Part shown: piece by piece, positions 28,034 through 36,161 of the stretch
Layout: every line of letters begins with the position of its first letter
Position numbering within the stretch: the stretch's first letter is position 1
Source of the DNA: Bacteroidota bacterium
GTDB lineage: Bacteria > Bacteroidota > Bacteroidia > Palsa-965
Assembly: GCA_020402865.1 (NCBI GenBank)
Contig: JADBYT010000004.1
Location: forward strand, 37,890 to 101,889
Reading direction: 5' to 3'
DNA length: 64,000 bases
The notes under the pieces: generated by a model
The model's input: only the letters and a program-made list of their open reading frames with translations
The model's database searches: none
What the model was told of the DNA's origin: nothing
Program-made: the position numbers and the translations under genes

Positions 28034-28169
28034 ACCACGAGCAGCAAAAAGCCGCACCCTCATTTGTTGATGCACGGCAGCGCGCTGTATATCAAAAACA
28101 GGAAACTCCGCACCCGGTTTTGGTGTACTCCTGAAGGCGTGTTACTTTGTATTCCAATTGCAACAGAAA

Positions 28170-29327
28170 ATGGACATCAGCTACATCCTCAATCACCTGG
28201 GCGAAGACCGCGAGAATTATTTCAACGCGGTAAACCCGCCTATGATGCTTACCACCAACTTCGCCTTCAGAAACGTGGCGCACATGCGCAACGAACTGGA
28301 ACATGAGCTGGAAACGCCATTTTACACCCGCGGCTATAACCCAACGGTAGCGATACTGCGCCAGAAGCTGGCCGCGCTTGAAGGAGCCGAAGACGCGCTG
28401 GTGTTCAGCAGCGGCAGTGCTGCGGTGGCCGCCGCGGTGATGAGTGTGGTAAAAGCCGGCGGACATGTAGTAAGCGCCGAAAAACCCTACAGCTGGACAC
28501 GCTCCCTGCTGGGAAGCTACCTTGCCAGATACGGCGTTACCGTAAGCTACGTAACCGGCCCCGATACAGCCGGCTTCGAAAAAGCCGTGCTGCCAAACAC
28601 CCAGCTCATTTATCTCGAAAGCCCGAACTCACTCACGTTTGAGCTGCAGGACATTGCCGGCATTTGCGCCATGGCTAAACGCCACGGTATTCCGGTGGCC
28701 ATAGACAACAGCTACAATTCGCCGCTTAACCAAAGTCCGATTGCAATGGGTGCCGATCTGGTTATCCATTCGGCCACCAAATACCTGAACGGCCACAGCG
28801 ATGTGGTGGCCGGTGTAGTGGCGGGTTCAAAAGCACGCATTGCCAAAATGATGGCGGAGGAGTACATGACTCTCGGCGCCGTGGTGGGCGCGCATGATGC
28901 GTGGCTGATGCTGCGCGGACTGCGCACGCTGGAGCTGCGCGTGCAACGCTCGGCCGAATCGGCACAAAAACTGGCGGAGTTTCTGGCCGCGCACCCCAAA
29001 GTGGAGCGTGTATATTATCCGTGGCTGCACACCAATGCCGATTTTGCGCTGGCGCAGCAGCAGATGAAGCGGGGAGGGGGGCTGCTTTCGGTTTTGCTCA
29101 AGGCCGGTGAGGTAAAACAAGTAGAAGCTTTTTGCGACGGACTGAAGCGGTTTTTGATTGCCACTTCGTGGGGGGGGCATGAGTCGTTGTGCTTTCCGTT
29201 GTGCGCGTTGAAAGCCTCGGCCAGTTTTACAAGTCCGCTGCCGTGGAATCTGGTGCGGTTATATGTGGGGTTGGAGGATGCGGAGTTGCTGCGGGAAGAT
29301 CTGGCGCAGGCGCTGGAGCGGGTGTAG
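28170..29327 (+). CDS. PLP-dependent cystathionine-type trans-sulfuration enzyme
   Basis: A 385-residue Cys/Met metabolism PLP enzyme (fold type I). The Schiff-base lysine is in HSATKYLNGHSD (about residue 204), the cofactor-stacking region is VFSSGSAAVAAAV, and IDNSYNSPLNQSPIAMGADL is typical of the family. It could be a cystathionine gamma-synthase, gamma-lyase or beta-lyase; the sequence does not decide. ATG 28170 is chosen over TTG 28158. The last 50 codons are G-rich in sequence. Confidence 0.82.
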   Translation: MDISYILNHLGEDRENYFNAVNPPMMLTTNFAFRNVAHMRNELEHELETPFYTRGYNPTVAILRQKLAALEGAEDALVFSSGSAAVAAAVMSVVKAGGHVVSAEKPYSWTRSLLGSYLARYGVTVSYVTGPDTAGFEKAVLPNTQLIYLESPNSLTFELQDIAGICAMAKRHGIPVAIDNSYNSPLNQSPIAMGADLVIHSATKYLNGHSDVVAGVVAGSKARIAKMMAEEYMTLGAVVGAHDAWLMLRGLRTLELRVQRSAESAQKLAEFLAAHPKVERVYYPWLHTNADFALAQQQMKRGGGLLSVLLKAGEVKQVEAFCDGLKRFLIATSWGGHESLCFPLCALKASASFTSPLPWNLVRLYVGLEDAELLREDLAQALERV

Positions 29328-29341
29328 GTTTTTGGGTGTTT

Positions 29342-29442
29342 TTTTCGCTTCGCGAAAATCCAGGTAGTATGTATGGGTTGGTGTTCTTTTCGCTTCGCGA
29401 AAATTCAGGATTGAGACAATGCCTGTTTTCGCTTCGCGAAAA
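29342..29442. repeat. Three copies of a 17-bp hairpin repeat
   Basis: TTTTCGCTTCGCGAAAA occurs at 29342-29358, 29387-29403 and 29426-29442 (7-bp stem, TTC loop). They follow the PLP gene stop. The remaining space to the tRNA (29443-29649) shows no gene. Confidence 0.85.
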
Positions 29443-29649
29443 TGCGGCGTGTTGTGCGTCGGGATTATTTGCAATGATCCCGGCATACGTCCGCTTGAAA
29501 ATGATGCACCCGCCGGGAAAGTGCTTTCTGTCCAAATAAAGCATCATTGCCCTTTCCCGGCAGATTTGTTTTTCGCCCCAGCCCAAAGCCTGCGACAGAT
29601 TCCCGGATTAAAGCAGCTATTTTTGCCGTCGCCGCCTTTGGGCTTGTGC

Positions 29650-29683
29650 AAAAAACAAATGCCCGGACTGAAAAAGTCCGGGC
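29650..29683 (-). terminator. Terminator of tRNA-Arg
   Basis: A 9-bp stem GCCCGGACT / AGTCCGGGC, followed on the minus strand by a T-rich run. Confidence 0.8.
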
Positions 29684-29699
29684 GTGCATCGCTTTATCG

Positions 29700-29773
29700 T
29701 GACTCCGGAGGGATTCGAACCCCCAACCAACAGAACCGGAATCTGTCATTCTATCCAGTTGAACTACGGAGCC
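29700..29773 (-). tRNA. tRNA-Arg (CCG)
   Basis: A 74-nt cloverleaf. The acceptor GGCTCCG pairs with CGGAGTC, and the anticodon stem ACAGA/TCTGT encloses loop TTCCGGT, giving anticodon CCG. The T-loop is GGTTCGAATCC. Discriminator A; CCA not encoded. Confidence 0.95.
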
Positions 29774-29786
29774 GTAAATTCAGGGG

Positions 29787-29815
29787 CAAAGATAGCAACC
29801 TGTGGCGGATTTCAA
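29787..29815 (-). promoter_or_regulatory. Promoter of tRNA-Arg
   Basis: Minus strand: TTG (29813-29815), 18-bp spacer, TATCTTTG (29787-29794); an exact consensus promoter. Confidence 0.75.
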
Positions 29816-29869
29816 GGGTTTTACACAATAAACAAACACAAACAGAGTTAACAGGCTGTGACAAACGCA

Positions 29870-29877
29870 TAAATTTG
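29870..29877 (+). promoter_or_regulatory. -7 box of the porZ-like gene
   Basis: TAAATTTG ends 5 bp before ATG 29883, so the transcript is probably nearly leaderless. Confidence 0.55.
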
Positions 29878-29882
29878 TACTG

Positions 29883-32228
29883 ATGCGACTTTATTCTACT
29901 CTTCAGAAAACGATTCTTCTTTTTCTTCTCGCGGTATTAACTACGGGGCAGCTTGCTGCACAACAGGCGCAGGCGCTTGGGTCGTGGCGCGTGCATTTGC
30001 CTTACAAAAAAGGACGGTTTGTGGCTGGTGGACCGGCTGCGGTGTGGTGTGCTTCCGACTTTGGCCTGTTCAGAACAAACCGGGCCGATGGTAGCGTGCA
30101 ACGCATTACCAAAGTGGAAGGACTTTCAGACCTTTCGTTTTCGGCGCTTGAATATGCTCCGGATAATGATGTGCTCGTTATCGGGTATAAAACCGGAAAC
30201 ATCGACCTGCTTTACAACGGACGCGTGGTAAACCTGCCCGATATACGCCGCTCTACCATTATCGGCAGCAAAACCATCAACAACATTACCGTGGTAGGCT
30301 CGCTGGCTTACCTCTCGTGCGGATTTGGCATCGTGGTGCTCGACCTGAATCGTGTGGAGGTGAAAGACACCTACATTATTGGAAACAACGGGACCTACCT
30401 CGAAGTGTTAGATGTAACCACAGATGCGAACCAGATTTATGCCGGTACCGCACAAGGACTTTATTACGCCTCACTCACCAATCCGTTCCTTTCAAGCTTT
30501 ACCAGCTGGACACGTTACACATTCCTGCCATCCACCAAAATAAACGCGCTGGCATTATTCAATAATGAAGTTATTGCCAACTACCGCCCTTCCAACACGG
30601 CATTAACAGACGTAATGATTCACCTCGATCCGGTAAGTCTGCTGTGGGATACGGTGCCTAATTTTGGTGGTGGTCGTTTTGTGAGCGATATTGATGTGCG
30701 GAATAATGAAATGTTTGTGGCCGATATTTATTCCGTGCCGGTGCTTACACCCGCGTTTGCCGAAACCCGGCTTTACCTTGCGGCGGCCAGCGGTCCGTTG
30801 TTTCCCAATTCAATTTTTGTGGATCAGACGCACCCCTGGGTGGCCGATAACGAACGCTCGTTGATTCAATCGACGGATGTGTTTAATGGTGTGGTGTATG
30901 CCCCCAACGGACCTTCGTCGGTAGATGTGTTTGCCATGACCGTTTCGCAGGGCGAACTGCTGGTGGTGCCGGGCGGACGCGATGATGCGTGGAACAATAT
31001 TTACAGCCGCGAAGGTGCATCAAAGCTAAATAACGGCCTTTGGACAAACTACAACCGGAACACGCTTCCCATGCTGGTTGATTCAACCTACGACCTGATT
31101 TGCTGTGCCATTGATCCTACAAATTCCAACCACTTTTTCTTCGGCTCGTGGGGCGAAGGGCTGGTGGAAATGAACGGCAACCAGATCACCACCATTTACG
31201 ATCAGAACAACAGCATCCTGCAATCGCGCCCTGCTTATCCGTGGTGCGGCGTAAGCGGACTGGCATACGACGAAAGCAATAATTTGTGGGTGGTAAACTC
31301 ACACGTGCCGCAATGCCTTAAAGTGCGTACGCCAAGCGGCCAGTGGCGGTCGTTTGATTTCTCCGGCTTAGTGGCAGGCGAAAATGTGGTGGCTCATCTG
31401 CTCATTACACAAAGCGGCCAGAAATGGATGATTTTGCCCCGTGGTGGCGGCATGCTGGTGTTTGACGACAAAGGCACGCTGAACACCACCAGCGACGACC
31501 GCAAGCGTAAATTAGGCTTTACCACTGGCGTAGGCAAAATTCCGGGTAACGAGGTGCTGTGCATGGCCGAAGACGACGATGGCGAAATTTGGGTAGGCAC
31601 CAACGACGGAGTGGGCGTTTTTTACGCACCCGAAAATGTGTTTAACGCAAGTGGTTTCGACTGCCAGCGCGTGCTTATCAACCAGGACGGCACCTTGCAG
31701 GAACTGTTGAAAGGACTTGAAGTGACTTCAATTGTAATTGACGGCGCCAACCGTAAATGGATTGCCACACGCGGCGGCGGCGTGTTCCTCATGTCGGCCG
31801 ACGGCACAACTGAAATCCTTCACTTCACCGCCGCAAACAGTCCGCTGCTTTCAGACAATGTAGAAACCATTGCCATAAACGACGCCACCGGCGAAGTATA
31901 TTTCTCGACCGATAAAGGCCTCATTTCCTATGTAAGTGATGCCGTGGAAGGTGGCGACAAAAACGAAGACGTAATGGCCTATCCCAATCCGGTGCGCCCT
32001 GAGTACACCGGCCCCATTGCCATTCGCGGATTAGTAAAAGATGCCGATGTGAAAATTACCGACGTGCGCGGCAATGTGGTGTTTAAGACCAAGTCGCTGG
32101 GCGGACAGGCTATTTGGGATGGCAACAACTTTGCCGGCCAGCGCGCAGCTACTGGTGTGTATCTGGTGTTTATCACCAACGACGATGGCTCGGAAACAGC
32201 CATTACCAAGATTTTGTTTGTGAATTGA
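29883..32228 (+). CDS. porZ: PorZ-like T9SS cell-surface propeller protein
   Basis: A 781-residue exported protein. The signal peptide ends near residue 25 (TTGQLAAQ). The N-terminal segment ALGSWRVHLPYKKGRFVAGGPAAVWCASDFGLFR and the series of propeller blades (for example GEIWVGTNDGVGVFYAP, KWIATRGGGVFLM) match PorZ, the T9SS surface protein that delivers anionic lipopolysaccharide to the PorU sortase. The last approximately 85 residues (VMAYPNPVRPEYTG... GVYLVFITND) resemble a T9SS C-terminal domain. Downstream recO is a usual neighbour of porZ in Bacteroidota. Assignment from pattern and context; it could be a related two-component-regulator-type propeller. Confidence 0.75.
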   Translation: MRLYSTLQKTILLFLLAVLTTGQLAAQQAQALGSWRVHLPYKKGRFVAGGPAAVWCASDFGLFRTNRADGSVQRITKVEGLSDLSFSALEYAPDNDVLVIGYKTGNIDLLYNGRVVNLPDIRRSTIIGSKTINNITVVGSLAYLSCGFGIVVLDLNRVEVKDTYIIGNNGTYLEVLDVTTDANQIYAGTAQGLYYASLTNPFLSSFTSWTRYTFLPSTKINALALFNNEVIANYRPSNTALTDVMIHLDPVSLLWDTVPNFGGGRFVSDIDVRNNEMFVADIYSVPVLTPAFAETRLYLAAASGPLFPNSIFVDQTHPWVADNERSLIQSTDVFNGVVYAPNGPSSVDVFAMTVSQGELLVVPGGRDDAWNNIYSREGASKLNNGLWTNYNRNTLPMLVDSTYDLICCAIDPTNSNHFFFGSWGEGLVEMNGNQITTIYDQNNSILQSRPAYPWCGVSGLAYDESNNLWVVNSHVPQCLKVRTPSGQWRSFDFSGLVAGENVVAHLLITQSGQKWMILPRGGGMLVFDDKGTLNTTSDDRKRKLGFTTGVGKIPGNEVLCMAEDDDGEIWVGTNDGVGVFYAPENVFNASGFDCQRVLINQDGTLQELLKGLEVTSIVIDGANRKWIATRGGGVFLMSADGTTEILHFTAANSPLLSDNVETIAINDATGEVYFSTDKGLISYVSDAVEGGDKNEDVMAYPNPVRPEYTGPIAIRGLVKDADVKITDVRGNVVFKTKSLGGQAIWDGNNFAGQRAATGVYLVFITNDDGSETAITKILFVN

Positions 32229-32231
32229 GGT

Positions 32232-32403
32232 AAAGTACTCCGGTGGCTTCGATCTCCGCAGGCATGCGGAGACTCTGCCGCCGGGAGCAAAATACTCCGG
32301 TGGCTTCGATCTCCGCAGGCATGCGGAGACTCTGCCGCCGGAAGCAAAGTACTCCGGTGGCTTCGATCTCCGCAGGCATGCGGAGACTCTGCCGCCGGGA
32401 GCA
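32232..32403. repeat. Three 57-bp tandem repeats with hairpins
   Basis: Three units of exactly 57 bp period (unit Ts at 32236, 32293, 32350), differing at only a few positions. Each has core CCGGTGGCTTCGATC, a hairpin TCCGCA / TGCGGA, and end GCCGCCGG. They sit between porZ and recO. A related copy lies inside the aminotransferase gene at 35087-35133. Confidence 0.9.
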
Positions 32404-32439
32404 AGGATTCTTCGCGGCCAACGCACCACAAAGTCACCG

Positions 32440-32447
32440 TATCTTTG
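32440..32447 (+). promoter_or_regulatory. -7 box of recO
   Basis: TATCTTTG ends 4 bp before ATG 32452. Confidence 0.55.
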
Positions 32448-32451
32448 CCGC

Positions 32452-33177
32452 ATGCTACACAGCACGCGGGGCATTGTGTTCCACACCATTCCGTATTCCG
32501 ACAGCCGGCTCATTGCGCGTATTTACACTGAGCAGTTCGGGCTGCGGAGTTACATTGTGTCGGCCTCGCGGAGTAAAACGGGCAAGGTGCGCAGCCGCTT
32601 GCTTCAGCCGCTCATGCATCTGGATCTGGTGGTACAGCAGCGCGAAAAAAACACGCTGCACAGCATCAAAGAACTGAGCTGCCACGCGCCTTACCGCCAC
32701 CTGCACGAAGACATTGTAAAAACCACCGTGGCGCTGTTTGTGGCCGAAGTGCTGCACAAAGCCGTGCGCGAAGAAGAGCCCGACCAGCCGTTGTATGATT
32801 TCATCTGCTCCTCGCTGCAGGTGCTTGATCTTTTGCACGAAGGCACGGCTAATTTTCACCTGGCCTTTCTCATGCAGCTTACGCGCTACCTCGGCTTCTA
32901 TCCGCAAAGCAACAACAACGGCCCGCAAAGCGTGTTTGATCTGCGCGACGGGATTTTTCGTCCGCACATTCCCAATCATCCGCTCTTTGTGGATGCGCCT
33001 GAATCGCGCCAGCTGGAAGTACTGCGCGAACTGAGTTTTGCCAACCTCGCCACACTTAAACTCAACGCCGAACAGCGCCGCCTTTTGCTGGTACACCTGC
33101 TGCGCTACTACGAGCTGCATGTGAGCAATATGCAGGGCATAAATTCGCACGAAGTGCTGAGTGTGGTGTTGGGGTAG
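32452..33177 (+). CDS. recO: DNA repair protein RecO
   Basis: A 241-residue protein of the RecFOR pathway, which loads RecA onto gapped single-stranded DNA. The N-terminal OB-fold begins TRGIVFHTIPYSDSRLIARIYTEQFGLRSYIVSA, as in Bacteroidota RecO. The C-terminal half is the helical domain; the zinc-finger cysteines of some RecO proteins are absent. It has its own promoter immediately upstream. Confidence 0.9.
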   Translation: MLHSTRGIVFHTIPYSDSRLIARIYTEQFGLRSYIVSASRSKTGKVRSRLLQPLMHLDLVVQQREKNTLHSIKELSCHAPYRHLHEDIVKTTVALFVAEVLHKAVREEEPDQPLYDFICSSLQVLDLLHEGTANFHLAFLMQLTRYLGFYPQSNNNGPQSVFDLRDGIFRPHIPNHPLFVDAPESRQLEVLRELSFANLATLKLNAEQRRLLLVHLLRYYELHVSNMQGINSHEVLSVVLG

Positions 33178-33234
33178 ATTGTTATCTTTATTTCGTCAGA
33201 CATCATCATAGTATTAACCCCATTATCCACATCC

Positions 33235-34014
33235 ATGCGTATTCTTAGCCTTGCCGGTTTGGTTGCTTTCCTGATGCTTGCTTTTACCACATGCAAAGAG
33301 AAAAAAACACCGGAGGAACTTTTGTGTGAGCAAAACACCTATGAGCCATATTCAGTGGAACTTTTCGAATTCAAAACTACGCCGGACACAACGATGGTGA
33401 TTTATTTTAACCGCGAAGTGTCTGAAGAAGATGTCCCTCTTGAGGTGGTGTTGTACTTTGGTGTTGACTCCAGCTCAAGAACTCAAAAAGCGGCCTATAT
33501 TCAGCTACCATTGAAAAAAACCAAGGGTCGAAAACTCAGCTACAAAATCCCGCTTAACGAGCCTGAAATAGACAGCTTAAACACCTATGCCAAAAGAGAG
33601 TTGTTCAATGTTTATGTCTGGGTTTCGGCAAATAATAAATTAAGTTATAAATATGGCTCTATCAGACCAGCAAAATACGCCGGAGAAACAACAGAATTTT
33701 ATCCTGACAGTACGCGGTCTTTTTCTTATAGAGGGATGAAACAATTAACAAGAGCAACCGATTCGTTATTGCGAAAAAAGCTGTGTTTTGCAGACAATGA
33801 AATGGTGTATTTATGGCTTACAGATAATTACAGATACTACAGCGGCAAATACAACGATTCGGGGAAAAAACATGGACATTGGAAGTGCTTTTACAGCAAT
33901 GGAAAAACAATGTTTGAAGGAGAGTTTAAGGATGGAGTGCAAATAGACGTTTTTCTCAGATACAATTATTACGGCACACTTTGCGACACGGTTAAAGGTC
34001 CAATGTGGTGGTAA
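33235..34014 (+). CDS. Probable lipoprotein with MORN-like C-terminus
   Basis: A 259-residue protein with an N-terminal hydrophobic signal (about 4-18) followed by a cysteine (LAFTTC, C20), a possible lipobox. The middle has no recognised domain. Near the C-terminus YYSGKYNDSGKKHGHWKCFYSNGKTMFEGEFKDG has the pattern of two MORN/YwqK-type repeats. It stands alone. Function unknown. Confidence 0.7.
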   Translation: MRILSLAGLVAFLMLAFTTCKEKKTPEELLCEQNTYEPYSVELFEFKTTPDTTMVIYFNREVSEEDVPLEVVLYFGVDSSSRTQKAAYIQLPLKKTKGRKLSYKIPLNEPEIDSLNTYAKRELFNVYVWVSANNKLSYKYGSIRPAKYAGETTEFYPDSTRSFSYRGMKQLTRATDSLLRKKLCFADNEMVYLWLTDNYRYYSGKYNDSGKKHGHWKCFYSNGKTMFEGEFKDGVQIDVFLRYNYYGTLCDTVKGPMWW

Positions 34015-34093
34015 CGGCAGGGGTATTTATAAAATATTGGCTTACAACGCCCCCTGTATTTCGCTAATTTGCGCGAAATAAATTACTCAACCC

Positions 34094-35446
34094 ATGTCCA
34101 CACTCCAAGACCAATTCCTGCTCCGCCCCGACATTACTTACCTCAACTTCGGCTCTTTCGGCGCTACGCCGCGGCCGGTGTTTGAGGCTTACCAGCGCTG
34201 GCAGCTTGAGCTTGAGCGCGAGCCGGTGCAGCATATCGCGGTGCGTGCGCCGCAGCTTTTGCGTGAAGCCCGCGAGGCATTAGGCAACTACGTAGGCGCA
34301 CATGCCGACGATCTGGTGTTTACGCCCAATCCCTCGCAGGCCATAAACATTGTGGCGCGTAATCTTGAGGCCGTGCTGCAGCCGGGCGACGAAATTCTGA
34401 GCACCGACCTTGAATACGGCGCCATGGACCGCACATGGAACTACTACGCGCGCAAAAACGGCTGGGTGTATCGCCGCCAGCCTATTCCGCTGCCGCTTTC
34501 GGGGCAGGACGAGTTTCTGCAGGCATTCTGGGCCGGACTTACGCCGCGCACCAAAGTGGTGTTCATCGGCGAAATTACCAGTACTACTGCGCTCGTGTTT
34601 CCGGTGGAACAAATTTGCCGCAAAGCCCGTGAACTGGGGCTGCTTACCATTGTGGACGGCGCCCACGTGCCCGGGCATATTCCGCTAAACCTCACCGCAC
34701 TCGATCCTGATTTTTACACCGGCGCCTGCCACAAATGGATGATGGCTCCCAAAGGCTGCTCGTTTTTGTATGCCCGCCGCGACAAGCAGCATATGCTTGA
34801 TCCGCTCATCATCAGCTGGGGCTACGAAAGCGTGGCTCCCACGCACTCGCGCTTCATCGACTACCACGAAATGCAGGGCACCAATGATTTCAGCGCGTAT
34901 CTGGCGCTGCCCGCCTGCATTGAGTTTATGAAACAGCACAACTGGCCCGAAGTAAGCCGCCAATGCCGCGAGCTTACGCTGCAAAACATTCCGCGCTTTG
35001 CCGCACTGCTGCGCACGGTGCCGCTGGCTCCGCTGAATAGTGGCATGTTCGGCCAAATGTGCAGCTTGCCGCTGAACTTCGTGAAACCGGTGGCTTCGAT
35101 CCCCGCAGAAATTTGCGGGGACACAACCGCCGGTGGGAATGTCATTGCGGCGGAATCTGTTGCCGGAGCTGATGCCTCTTCGGCTGAGTCTGCCCCTCCG
35201 GCGACTTCGACAAGCTCAGTCTCCGGAGGCAATTTCGCGGCGGCTAATTCAGTCGCGGTGGCTGAGCTTGTCGAAGCCACCGCTGCCTCTGCCGCCGCGC
35301 TTAAAAAGCGCCTTTACGAGGAATTCAAAATAGAAATCCCTGTAATGATGCACAACGGACAGGCTTACTTGCGCTATTCCATCCAGGCATTCAACACACA
35401 GGCCGATCTGGACAGGTTGTATGAGGCGCTGGAGGCGGTTTTGTAG
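34094..35446 (+). CDS. Class V aminotransferase (isopenicillin N epimerase-like) with repeat insertion
   Basis: A 450-residue fold-type I PLP enzyme. It has FGATPRPVFEAYQRWQ near the start, VDGAHVPGHIPLNL (cofactor Asp), and the Schiff-base lysine in ACHKWMMAPKGC (about residue 214). The C-terminal sequence from AALKKRLYEEFKIEIPV to LYEALEAVL is normal. Residues about 331-398 are low-complexity Ala/Ser/Glu/Val-rich and are encoded by three palindromic repeat elements; removing them gives about 384 residues, the usual family length. The frame is intact through the insertion, so the protein may still be made. Substrate unknown. Confidence 0.82.
   Translation: MSTLQDQFLLRPDITYLNFGSFGATPRPVFEAYQRWQLELEREPVQHIAVRAPQLLREAREALGNYVGAHADDLVFTPNPSQAINIVARNLEAVLQPGDEILSTDLEYGAMDRTWNYYARKNGWVYRRQPIPLPLSGQDEFLQAFWAGLTPRTKVVFIGEITSTTALVFPVEQICRKARELGLLTIVDGAHVPGHIPLNLTALDPDFYTGACHKWMMAPKGCSFLYARRDKQHMLDPLIISWGYESVAPTHSRFIDYHEMQGTNDFSAYLALPACIEFMKQHNWPEVSRQCRELTLQNIPRFAALLRTVPLAPLNSGMFGQMCSLPLNFVKPVASIPAEICGDTTAGGNVIAAESVAGADASSAESAPPATSTSSVSGGNFAAANSVAVAELVEATAASAAALKKRLYEEFKIEIPVMMHNGQAYLRYSIQAFNTQADLDRLYEALEAVL
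35087..35283. repeat. Three palindromic elements inside a coding sequence
   Basis: Element 1 (35087-35133) has CCGGTGGCTTCGATC, a CCCCGCA/TGCGGGG hairpin and CCGCCGG, like the three units at 32.2 kb. Element 2 (35195-35229) is a CCTCCGG/CCGGAGG hairpin containing CTTCGACAAGCTCAG. Element 3 (35255-35283) is a GCGGTGG/CCACCGC hairpin containing the reverse complement CTGAGCTTGTCGAAG. All are in frame. Confidence 0.85.
35372..35446 (+). repeat. Left copy of a 75-bp duplicated gene 3' end
   Basis: The last 75 bp of the aminotransferase gene, matched at 67 of 75 positions by 36081-36155. Confidence 0.85.
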
Positions 35447-35512
35447 CAGAAAAGTTTTTTGCCCGCGCCAAGAATACCTAAAATTGGTATATTTAATGAA
35501 CAAAGCAATGCA

Positions 35513-35755
35513 ATGAACAAAAACACATCCATTACTCTTGGCGGTCATTTTGAGGAGTTTATTCAGCATGCGCTGCAGCAGGGCAGATATAAAAATGCAA
35601 GCGAAGTAATTCGTGCCGGATTGCGCTTGCTTGAGGAAGAAGAGAATAAAGTTCAGGCGTTGAAAATAGCTGTTCAGGAGGGTATTGATAGCGGTATTGC
35701 GGAAGACTTTGACCCCGAAAAACACATTAAGGCGCTTAAAGCAAAAAGGAAATAA
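35513..35755 (+). CDS. parD: ParD-family antitoxin
   Basis: An 80-residue protein. It has the ribbon-helix-helix start MNKNTSITLGGHFEEFIQHALQQGRYKNASEVIRAGLRLLEEEE typical of ParD, then an acidic/basic C-terminal tail that binds the toxin. ATG 35513 is chosen; an upstream in-frame start at 35459 adds unrelated residues. The stop overlaps the toxin start by 1 bp. It neutralises ParE and likely represses the operon. Confidence 0.88.
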   Translation: MNKNTSITLGGHFEEFIQHALQQGRYKNASEVIRAGLRLLEEEENKVQALKIAVQEGIDSGIAEDFDPEKHIKALKAKRK

Positions 35756-36054
35756 TGGGGAAGTTGAAATTTTCCCGGAAAGCACTTACCGATCTGGAAG
35801 ATATTTGGGATTACACGGTTGAGAAATGGTCGGAAAAACAGGCAGAAAAGTACTATCGTTTCCTTCTGGATGCCTGTAAGGAAATAGCCGCAAATCCTAA
35901 AGCCGGCCGGAGTTATACTCAAATTTCACCCAATCTTTTTGGGGTAAATCCCGGACGGCACATTGTTTTTTATCAGTTGGATGAGCAGGGCGACACAGTA
36001 GTGCTCAGAATCCTGCATCAGCAGATGGATTTGAAACAGCGAATGGGTGAGTGA
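35755..36054 (+). CDS. parE: ParE/RelE-superfamily toxin
   Basis: A 99-residue protein with the ParE pattern KLKFSRKALTDLEDIWDYTVEKWSEKQAEKYYRFLLDAC... NPKAGRSY... VNPGRHIVFYQLDEQGDTVVLRILHQQMD. ParE toxins inhibit DNA gyrase. It is translationally coupled to the antitoxin (TAATG). The pair lies between two copies of the neighbouring gene's 3' end. Confidence 0.9.
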   Translation: MGKLKFSRKALTDLEDIWDYTVEKWSEKQAEKYYRFLLDACKEIAANPKAGRSYTQISPNLFGVNPGRHIVFYQLDEQGDTVVLRILHQQMDLKQRMGE

Positions 36055-36071
36055 TTTTTGAGAACAGAAGT

Positions 36072-36155
36072 TTATATAGTCGCTATTCCATTCGGGCATT
36101 CAACACACAGGCTGAGTTAGACAGGTTGTTTGAGGCGCTGGAGGCGGTTTTGTAA
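36072..36155 (+). pseudogene. Right copy: C-terminal remnant of an aminotransferase
   Basis: Reads SRYSIRAFNTQAELDRLFEA and on to a stop, matching the last 24 residues of the gene ending at 35446 with conservative changes (Q to R, D to E, Y to F). 67 of 75 bases (36081-36155) match. No start or upstream part remains. Confidence 0.8.
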
Positions 36156-36161
36156 ATAAAA

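Noticed and set aside
32232..32403. Short regularly spaced repeats as a CRISPR array
   Set aside because: The units are contiguous with no unique spacers and no cas genes are present.
33223..33231. TTATCCACA, a perfect DnaA box before the lipoprotein gene
   Set aside because: Single isolated copy with no cluster or AT-rich unwinding region nearby; likely chance.
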